Shown here piece by piece: positions 56,031 through 64,000 of a DNA stretch of 64,000 nt. Source of the stretch: Isoetes taiwanensis. Lineage: Eukaryota; Streptophyta; Lycopodiopsida; Isoetales; Isoetaceae. The translations under genes and the position numbers were made by a program. Within the stretch, counting starts at the first letter, position 1. Every line of letters starts with the position of its first letter. The stretch covers positions 4,934,871-4,998,870 of the forward strand of contig JAJEKV010000010.1 of the NCBI GenBank assembly GCA_021234155.1, written 5' to 3'. The notes under the pieces are model-generated. The model searched no databases, was not told the DNA's origin, and saw only the letters and a program-made list of their open reading frames with translations.

Positions 56031-58362
56031 GTTTTGTGCCATTTTCCAATGGTTGCTTCCATGATTTTTTAATGTATCCTAAACAAGAAACATGCAAAGC
56101 TCGAGCAAGGGCATTTTAGGGTTTCAGAGCTCGAGCAGGATACAAGGTTCAAGGGCATTTTAGGGTCTCAGAGCTCGAGCAAGGATACAAGGTTCTGTGC
56201 TTCATATTTTTCGAAGGCAAAGAAAAGCTTCCAATCGATTTTCTTGGTCTATCTTGGCAGACTAAGCCGGATTTATAGCATGGTATGGATTTGGGCTTAT
56301 AGGAAGGAGCGGCAGCAAGATTTCTGAAACCATCGTCTCTTCTGTTCCTCACCTCTTCTGTTGCTCGTCTCTTCTGTTGTTCCAACGGTTTGACATGAAA
56401 AGCTCCCATGTCAGTTCTGCCACAGAGCTTCTGTCCAGAGAATCCAGTTTACTTGGAATAAAGAACCAGCATTCTATCTACCATATTTGGCTAAGGGCTG
56501 TAGGGTTTGCTTGTGAGCACATCAATGGCAGCAATCGCCTCCACATCCAGGTAAAGGTTTTTCCGCTTTATCAAATTTAGGATTCCAGGCTTGAATTTAG
56601 CGTTTAGTTACGTTCAACTTCTGGGGCAGTAGCAATGGAGCAATTGTCTGTAAATATGGCTGCCATGACTGCCAAACCCGTAGATGAAGCTTCCAAAGTG
56701 CTTCAAAATCTCAAATTCATAGATGGTTCTAAGAGAGTATATTCATCACAAATAGATATGTAGATAGACATGCTTCTGATTCAGATTTGGGAGCTGCCAT
56801 AGTATGCTAGTTACAATCACCACTGCAATGAGCTTGATATTATAAATTGTACAAATTGCAGCTAGCTTTCTTTGGCAATATCTTTGCAGGCTTGTGCACT
56901 TGTTTTGCAGTTGAGTTTAACTACATACCTTTGCGCAGGATTGAGTACAATCTTGAATGCAACTGAAGCTAACTGGTTTAAGTGTTCCTGATATACAAGC
57001 CAGAAACAATGATGTGGGATTTCTTCTGTGCATGAAGATGGCTCAGACAGGCACTATTAAGTTAGAAGCTCAGTTGCCTGTTTTGGATTGCTACTGCAAG
57101 GACGTTTCTTGCTGGTGTGCTGCTAGGGATGCCTGTATCCCATGTTGCATCACGTGACTGCAGGCAGGTAAATATAACCCAATTTTTTATCTGATTAAAA
57201 ATTGAGCATTTGCCTTTGTTGCAAATTACAAGACCAGTTTCCAAATTTTGTAGTTGCCTCTAATTCAATATCCAAAACTGCCATACCTTGATATTCTGTC
57301 GTTACACTAATGTCGTCTTACATCTTTGCTTTTAGCTCATTCAATTGCAAAAGCTAGAGGTGTGCAGATGAAGCTAGAGGTATGCAGCCACGTCTGCTTG
57401 AACAAATCTGTTCAAAGTGGAAATTTCACAATTTGACAGGAACCATAGAATCATTTTGACTGTACAGAGAATCAAACAGGTCTTGGAAAGCCACATAATT
57501 GCAAAGGGAAAGATTTGATTCTGCCTAGTATGCAGCACCTATTTGGTTCTTTGTAACAATTAATTTGAGGAATTTGCATTATGCTTTTCAACTCCAGTTT
57601 AGGCCAGTTGTGCTACATATCCAGTAAGTGTGGCATGGTCATGCTCCCGGTGGTTCAGTCTCCAGTCATAGTCGTCCAAATTATTCTTATTCAGAAGCAC
57701 ACGATATTTCTAAGAGATAGAGTAAAGCAGTTCAACAGATTATTGAGACATTTTGGCTTGATTTCCACATTACACTTTGGCTTTATATTACAGTTCAATG
57801 GTTTGTGACCATTGTCATTTTTTATTTTTTATATTACTCGTCATTTCCATATCCATAGATGATATTTTAATGTATCCTTTGGAGCAACATTTAATGTTCT
57901 TTCCTGAAGCATAAATGAAGCATAAAGCGGTGACTAGTTTTTCCCCTTTCTCGCTACTAAATACTCAGGGAATAAAATATGTTCATATTTGTTGACCTTC
58001 ATGTGACCTTTTCAGTTATTAATTGCCATATGAAGTAAGGAGCATAAAATATGAGGTCATGGAGATTGTTGTTAAAAGATATGATGAACTTTATTTAAAA
58101 GAAAATTGAGTTCCTTCATGGCGACCTTCAATGGCACTACTAAATTGGCAAGACCTTATAAATTGAGGTGGCACTACCAAAATCAAGAACCGGCGAAGTT
58201 TTCCATATATATAGGTAATCTTGTTGGGCACGTTGCCATATCACATCATAGCCATTGAAATTGTTTACATGGTTGTGGTTTTAGTTTTGCCCTTAAGCAT
58301 GTGACCAATGGTTGTGGTGTGTTGATGTTGTCATCTCTTTGTTTCCCTAAGGGCCCGAAGGG
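56031..58362. other. Intergenic, no gene recognised
   Basis: Short open pieces occur (56392-56550; MEQLSVNMAAMTAKPVDEAS at 56635-56763; 56957-57157), but none shows a domain or joins to others. TAGGGT(T/C)TCAGAGCTCGAGCA is duplicated at about 56117 and 56161. Confidence 0.4.
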
Positions 58363-58700
58363 CCCAAAATTTTTTTTGATACAACAACTAACACATAACT
58401 ACCATTAACATTAATTAACTTAAACCATTGCATCTAACATTTTTAAATTACAATCCCCCTGAAACCCCCTTTGGTTTGGGTGCATATTCACACGGGGGGT
58501 TACGTAGGGCAGCGAGAGCCCCTAAGAACTTACAATACGTGTACAAAATTAACACCATTAAGTACATTCTCTCAAACCTTATAGTATTTTATAAACCTTA
58601 ATATACAGTATACAAAAACTTGTACATGCATACCCCACAAACGAGGATCGCTATGTACGGTCCTGATGTTGGAATAAAGGGCAAATATGCCCATCCGACA
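58363..58700. mobile_element. Large foldback element, copy C (truncated, diverged)
   Basis: Shares with copies A and B the blocks TTAAACCATTGCATCTAACA, CCCCCTTTGGTTTGGGTGCA, TATTCACACGGGGGG, GTAGGGCAGCGAGAGCC and CATACCCCACAAACGAGGAT. The right inverted arm is missing. It ends where the GGAATCAC array begins. Confidence 0.8.
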
Positions 58701-58757
58701 GCTCTATGATATTTTATAGCCCATTCCTTTTGGGTGAAAATATTTTTACCCCGGTTA

Positions 58758-59345
58758 TTGTGATTCCATAGCAAGATATTCCCTCCCGCAGAATCACCAG
58801 GCCGGCGAAACGGGGTCCGTTCTGGAACCGTACCCTGACAAGGTCACGTGACCGATGCATCCCAGCCGTCAGTCAGCCGGATTTATCCTGGCCGTTTGTT
58901 TCGAAACCTTCCGGCGGAATCACCATGGAAAGAAACCGTAGGATAGAATCACAACTCTTATATTCCACTAGAAGTAATCACAACCGTAGGATACCGCTCC
59001 GCGGAATCACCGAATTCTGATTCCACTCGACGGAATCACGTGAACGCGATTCTGCCCGATGGAATCACATTCTGTGGTATTCAACGTGGCGGAATCACCA
59101 CAGAGAGATTCCGGGGGACGGAATCACAGTTTTGTGATTCCCCATTCGACGGAATCACAACCGTAGGATACCGCTCCGCGGAATCACCGAATTCTGATTC
59201 CACTCGAAGGAATCACGTGAACGCGATTCTGCCTGATGGAATCACATTCTGTGGTATTCAACGTGGCGGAATCACCACAGAGAGATTCCGGGGGATGGAA
59301 TCACAATTTTGTGATTCCCCATTCGACAGAATCACCGCCACCCAG
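58758..59345. repeat. GGAATCAC / GTGATTCC array, left of the Ulp1 gene
   Basis: The octamer GGAATCAC and its complement recur more than 20 times, often as back-to-back palindromes with short GC-rich spacers. It includes a 177-bp unit repeated in tandem (58982-59158 and 59159-59335) with few differences. It ends about 70 bp before the Ulp1 start codon, so it occupies the promoter and leader. Confidence 0.9.
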
Positions 59346-59417
59346 AGACGCATCCTGACCGCTCGATTTGTCGTGGCTATTTTGGCTATTTTAATTATGT
59401 CCTAGTTGAGGGCCGAC

Positions 59418-60934
59418 ATGTCTATGGTTAGAGAGCAGGAACAGGTCGACCGAGATGATTTCAGTATGGAAGTTGCACAAGCAGAAGGGGAATTTGCATC
59501 CCCCCCTCCCAAGAAAGCAAGCAAGCTCCCGGTCAGGAGCCTTCCGAAAACACCGAGGAAAAAGAGGGGTGCAAATAAAACAGAGGATTGCATAGCTCCT
59601 AATCACATTGTTTTTGAGACGTCCAGCTACATTCAGGGTCTGCGCGATGCTATTCAAACAGCCGGTCTTCCGGACCCCTGTGCTTCGTCGGAAGAGGAAG
59701 GGACAATTATTGAGATTCCCATGATGCATAGACTGGAGGCCACATTTCTTGATTCCGTTTTTGCTTACCAATCAGGCCTTGTTTCCAGGAATTGGACCTG
59801 TAATTTTACATTCAAGTATCCATTGAGAATCTGCAGCACAGCAATTCGGGTAGGGAAGAAATCGGCAGCATCTGAATTTCGGATCTATGGCGATTTTGCT
59901 CAGGATTTCATGACAGTGCCCGGTGTAGGAGACGATATGGACTGCAGAATCAACGAGGAATGCATTGGTGCCTATCTTCTGTAAGTTCAGAGTTGAGTTT
60001 TTTTTTTGGATTTCACAATATCATTCACTAACTGCACAATGCCCTTCACAGAGCCTTAATACATGCCATCCCGCAGAACAAGAGGTCCCAGCATGTTTTC
60101 ATCCATCCCGCGGCCTTCGACCTGTTCTTGCAAAACTGTTTGGAGGGTCAATCAGGTGCATATGAAATGTTCGGTAATCTAATCCCACCCAAACCTTTTA
60201 GCAGGCAGAATTGGCGGATGCAAAACGTCGGTTTCTACTACTTCCCAGTAATGAGCAGGTATACAATTCGATTTCGAATTCATAGGTAGGCAATGATTCC
60301 TAAAACTTGTTTTGCAGCAATCACTGGTGCCTGTTTATATTGGTATCCAACATAGAGGCATGCCGGAGGCTTCAAATCCCGTGCCCAGTGGTGCTGCATT
60401 TAGATTCAATGTCGCCCATGCACTCCAACTTAAGATGTTTCGCCACTATGTAAGATGAATTGGACACCTTTCCTATCGAATTTGCCTTCCCTGATTGCTA
60501 TGTTTGCGCACAGCTTCATAACAGACATTATGAAGAGGTGGAATTTCGAATCCTCGAGCCTGCACAATGCTCCCTGTGTCCCCTTGAATGTGCCCCAGCA
60601 GGAGAACACCCAGGATTGTGGGATATACACAATTTGTTTTGTCAAGAGATTCCGGCTGGACATTTGCAACACGAAATATCATTCTGTGAGTGTTATGTGT
60701 GCAATTTTTACCTAATTTCGTGATGTTTTGTTCTAAACCGCCCGCTTGTAGGTAATTGACACATCCAAATGGTTTGGGCGGAGCAAAATCGACATGACAA
60801 GGTCGACATTTGCAATGATGCTGCAAAAGTTATTTGAGTACGTCCAGCAAAGGAAAAGCACCTTTCATCTACCCCAGGGGGATTGGTCCGAGGAGGGTGG
60901 CTTGCTAACCCGTCTGAGGAGAAATGGCCCATGA
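59418..60934 (+). CDS. Ulp1-type (C48) cysteine protease, 5 exons, intact
   Basis: A predicted SUMO/ubiquitin-like protease. Exons 59418-59980, 60052-60258, 60318-60449, 60514-60685 and 60752-60934 (all GT-AG, phases consistent) give 418 aa. The N-terminal region is acidic then basic (KKASKLPVRSLPKTPRKKRG, a likely nuclear signal). The C-terminal half is the protease: YEMFGNLIPPKPFSRQNWRM, NHWCLFILVSN with H259, VVLHLDSM with D286, and PQQENTQDCGIYTICF with Q330 and C336. The catalytic set is complete. The start is the first ATG after the repeat array. Flanking GGAATCAC arrays on both sides suggest either a mobile unit or a gene with repeat-built control regions. Plant transposons of the MULE and CACTA types are known to carry Ulp1-like genes, but no transposase is seen here. 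Confidence 0.93.
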
Positions 60935-61005
60935 GTTCAACTCTACTTTTGAATAGAAAACAAGAATTCCCAGCTTTGCTGGTTTTATTTTCACAGGAAT
61001 CCATG

Positions 61006-61109
61006 TATATGAAGTTCTAAGGAACTTTTTTGAATTTGAATTTGAAAGATTTTCCACTGTATATGAAGTTCTAAGGAACTTTTTTGAATTTGAATTTGAA
61101 AGATTTTGA
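61006..61109. repeat. 54-bp tandem duplication after the Ulp1 gene
   Basis: TATATGAAGTTCTAAGGAAC and TGAATTTGAATTTGAAAGAT occur twice in direct order, in the 3' untranslated region or just beyond it. Confidence 0.9.
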
Positions 61110-61131
61110 GCGGGAACCAATTATATGCTAG

Positions 61132-61272
61132 ATTCTATTCCGTGGAATCACACGTCAGTGATTCAATTCCGTGGAATCACACGTCCGTGATTCAATCCCG
61201 TGGAATCACACGTCAGTGATTCAATTCCACGAAATCACACGTCAGTGATTCAATTCCGTAGAATCACCTGCA
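61132..61272. repeat. GGAATCAC array, right of the Ulp1 gene
   Basis: Four to five tandem units of about 29 bp: ATTCCGTGGAATCACACGTC followed by AGTGATTCA. Each unit contains the octamer and its complement around ACGTCAGT. Same core word as the left array but a different unit. Confidence 0.9.
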
Positions 61273-61670
61273 GGCGTGGAAAGACGTGGAAACGGTGACG
61301 TGGAGAGACGTACGTAATCATTGCCAGCTGCAGGCATCTATTGTCGTCACTGCTTGGATTCGTGCCAAACTGACCTGACGAGACGTTGGCGAATGTTAGG
61401 GTGCCACGTTGGCCCCTACACAGCGAATTTAGCCCTAGACGGTGATTCCGTCGGGCGGAATTTCGTGGAGCCCCGACGGACAAGCTTCTCGCGCTTTGAA
61501 TTCAATCATAGCTTCTGGTTTTTGGCGCTTCGATCCGATTGTTAGGCGCCAGCTGCTTGCGATACTTCGGTAGCTTCGTTCGTAAGGAATTTCTTCGCTG
61601 CTCTCCGCCTGCTCTAACATCGATTCTTTGGTTTGTAGGTATGTATTTTAACCGCGCTTCATTGCTATAG

Positions 61671-62183
61671 TGGACGGGTTTTTCGTGGTTGACCTCGGTT
61701 TCTTGGAGGATTTCCACAACTGCAGGCTCGAGAGCCTGCAGGATCGTCTTCGAAGTTGCATGCTGGAAGAGGTGCCCCCGCTTTCCATCGCCATACCGAG
61801 GATAGACGGGTGCGAATGCATCTGGGTACCTTTGAGGACCTCTAATGGTTCGAGAATCCCAGTTAAAGTATCTAGCGGGTCTAGAATTCCTGGGCACGAA
61901 ACGTTAGATGATGAATGGGCCAAGAATTTGTTTGCCTTTCTTCATGCAACTCCAAAGCCTACTGCATGCGGATGTTCAGGTGGATCGAAGCCTTTGAAGG
62001 ACGAGTTTGAGTTCGCTGAAGGGGATGACGACTTCGTGTTTCCCGTTGCCTGCTGCAAGGACCCAACAACCGGTCGAACTAACTGGTCCGGCACCAAGGT
62101 ATGCCATCTGCACCTGTTACTTCATGTTATTTTTTATTTTTGCTGGATGTAACTCAGTGCATGCCATGCAGAAGAAGCGTTAA
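61671..62183 (+). CDS. Hypothetical small protein gene next to Ulp1, start uncertain
   Basis: An open frame bounded by an AG at 61669-61670 runs to 62098. There a GT donor, an intron and an acceptor at 62170-62171 add a 4-codon final exon (KKR and stop). The readable protein (about 145 aa) includes LGFLEDFHNCRLESLQDRLR, a Cys/Gly cluster TACGCSGGSKPL, an acidic FEFAEGDDDFVFP and CCKDPTTGRTNWSG. No upstream in-frame ATG is found, so a 5' exon is needed or translation starts at the internal Met near 61760. Family unknown. It lies between further GTGATTCC words (61441, 62480-62515), so it may belong to the same unit as the Ulp1 gene. Confidence 0.4.
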
Positions 62184-62579
62184 GGTACCTACACATCCAC
62201 TGCCTAGCTGCCGAGATTGAATGAAGCAGCCACTGTTTTTTTTTTTTAGCAGGATCCTTTTGAGAATCACTACATGTTTGAGAATCACTGTCTGTTAAAC
62301 CCTGCTGTGCTTACACACCCATGAAGGGGTTCCTTGTTTTTTTTGTGTCAGGATTATTTATAAATTTGAATCGGGATTATGGATGTTCAATCTGCAAGTT
62401 TCTTGCCTCCAGTATCATGCATTAAAGTATCTCATTCCATGCATGCATTTCAATTGTATTTGCTTCCATGTTTCTGGTTGTGATTCCATACGAAGGATTC
62501 ATGTGATTCCATAGGATAGTGTATACTTAGTGTATTTACAGTGTATTTCTGCATTGTGTAATTACAGAAAGCATTTACA
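62184..62579. other. Intergenic, no gene recognised
   Basis: Contains two GTGATTCCATA words at about 62480-62515, reminiscent of the arrays around the Ulp1 gene. Confidence 0.5.
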
Positions 62580-63612
62580 CATGTGAATTTTGAATTTATC
62601 CATGGAGTATAAACGTAATATACATGGGAGTATTTGTACTTGAAGTATTATACATAGAGTATTGTCTACATGTTTAGAGTACTTCTATAAAGAGTATTTA
62701 TACATTGTGTATTTGTACACAGAGTATTTATACTTATAGTATTTTATACACATGGTATTTATACACAGAGTATTTCTACATAGAGTACTTATACATAGAC
62801 TATTTGTACTTAAAAGTATTGATACATTTTGTATTTGTATATAGAGTATTTATACATTGTATTTGTATAGAGTATTTATACATATAGTAATTTGCACATA
62901 GAGTATTTATGCATCGAGTATTTATCTACTACCATTGACACAAATACATAGAGCATTTCAACATTGTACACTAAGTATTTATACACATGGTATTTATACA
63001 CAGAGTATTTCTACATAGAGTACTTACACATGGACTATTTGTACTTAAGAGTATTCATACATTCTGTATTTGTACATAGAGTATTTATACATTGTGTGTA
63101 CAATGATAGTATTCTGTACATTGAGTATTCATCTTCAATTCCTTGATAGTATTTATACATTGTGTATTTGTACATAGAGTATTTATACTTATAGTATTTT
63201 ATACACATGGTATTTATACACAGAGTATTTCTACATAGAGTACTTATACATAGAGTATTTGTACTTAAAAGTATTGATACATTTTGTATTTGTATATAGA
63301 GTATTTATACATTGTATTTGTATAGAGTATTTATACGTATAGTAATTTGCACATAGAGTATTTATACATCGAGTATTTATCTACTACCATTGACACAAAT
63401 ACATAGAGCATTTCAACATTGTACAATTAGTATTTATACACATGGTATTTATACACAGAGTATTTCTACATAGAGTACTTACACATGGACTATTTGTACT
63501 TAAGAGTATTCATACATTCTGTATTTGTACATAGAGTATTTATACATTGTGTATTTGTACAATGATAGTATTCTGTACATTGAGTATTCATCTTCAACCT
63601 TTGATTCTGTAC
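62580..63612. repeat. AT-rich satellite (GAGTATTTATACATA units) with a 455-bp higher-order repeat
   Basis: The base unit is near 16-18 bp: GAGTATTTATACATA, GAGTATTTGTACATA and similar. The order of unit variants is itself repeated: TACTTATAGTATTTTATACA begins at 62731 and again at 63186, and the following 400 bp correspond almost base for base. This is a recent duplication of a block of an older array. Short open frames (YLYTEYFYIEYL-like) are by-products. Confidence 0.9.
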
Positions 63613-64000
63613 ATTGAGTATTTATGCAAAACTCATCAAATTAGAAACCATGGTATTTGTGCAAAACTCATCAAATTACAATATGTAAATTCACAATATG
63701 TATAGAATATTCCATGGTATGGAATCACCATAGACGGCCATTGCACAGAATACATCAGGAAAAAACAGTTTGTATGCATGGACAAGTTGCATGTGCTTGC
63801 AATTTGAAGCTAACTGAACAGATTGAACATCCAATAACTTACATTTGTATTCTCAAAAGAAGGCCTTAAGCAAGGTAGCTATCAGGAACTCAAAACTCAA
63901 GAGGGATTCAGAATTCCTCCGGATTCATAGAAAGGTGTGTCAACAGAAACAAAAAAAAAAAGGGACGCTCCTCCTTCATTAATCATCGCGAGCTATGCAC
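63613..64000. other. Window end, no gene recognised
   Basis: CAAAACTCATCAAATTA is duplicated at about 63627 and 63661. A GGAATCACCATAGACGG word lies at 63720. No exon is supported. Confidence 0.5.

Noticed and set aside
59040-59405. 121-codon frame with GGITTERFRG-type repeats
   Set aside because: It is a translation of the 177-bp GGAATCAC tandem unit, not a protein.

Overview
This window is nuclear DNA of a land plant. The evidence is GT-AG introns, a plant-type metal transporter, a plant receptor-like kinase, UPL3- and SIS3-like gene pieces, and a dense mix of LINE, Ty3/gypsy, hAT, CACTA-like and MITE sequence. The low gene density, unusual LINEs and poor resemblance to angiosperm repeats suggest a fern or another non-flowering plant, but the species cannot be told from the sequence alone. 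I see only three convincing intact multi-exon genes: an NRAMP transporter (2886-5342, 13 exons, 526 aa), an LRR-malectin receptor-like kinase (39227-42120, 2 exons, 937 aa) and a Ulp1-type cysteine protease (59418-60934, 5 exons, 418 aa, complete His-Asp-Gln-Cys site).

Layout. 1-2.1 kb: Ty3/gypsy debris. 2.9-5.3 kb: NRAMP gene. 7.5-7.9 kb: an array of near-perfect hairpins, with an inverted relative at 32.05-32.4 kb. 10.2-13 kb: exon-intron fragments of unrelated genes (UPL3-like, SIS3-like, one unknown) in tandem on the minus strand, one exon split by a MITE with a clean target duplication. 18.9-19.7 kb: 3' ends of a retroelement family. 20.6-23.5 kb: a broken kinase-like gene and a broken coiled-coil/RING gene. 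23.68-25.46 kb: a row of at least eight long foldbacks resembling MIRNA or siRNA precursors. 25.8-31.6 kb: a hAT transposase relic carrying an inserted LINE. 32.9-37.8 kb: an ORF1-type retrocopy and two large foldback elements. 39.2-42.1 kb: the receptor kinase. 43.4-47.6 kb: tandem repeats, MITEs, a CACTA-like terminus and an L1-type LINE tail. 52.1-53.5 kb: an ORF1-only retroelement. 58.4-61.3 kb: the Ulp1 gene between two arrays of GGAATCAC/GTGATTCC repeats. 62.6-63.6 kb: a GTATTTATACA-type satellite.

Three hidden structures stand out. First, six loci share a retroelement 3' end whose short hairpin changes by compensatory substitutions and is followed by different simple-repeat tails; one tail is the large (ATCT)n microsatellite. 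Second, the foldback cluster at 23.7-25.5 kb. Third, the Ulp1 cassette bracketed by palindromic octamer arrays, which looks like a mobile unit or a gene with highly repetitive control regions. All gene calls rest on reading motifs and splice sites by eye; no alignment or database search was run.
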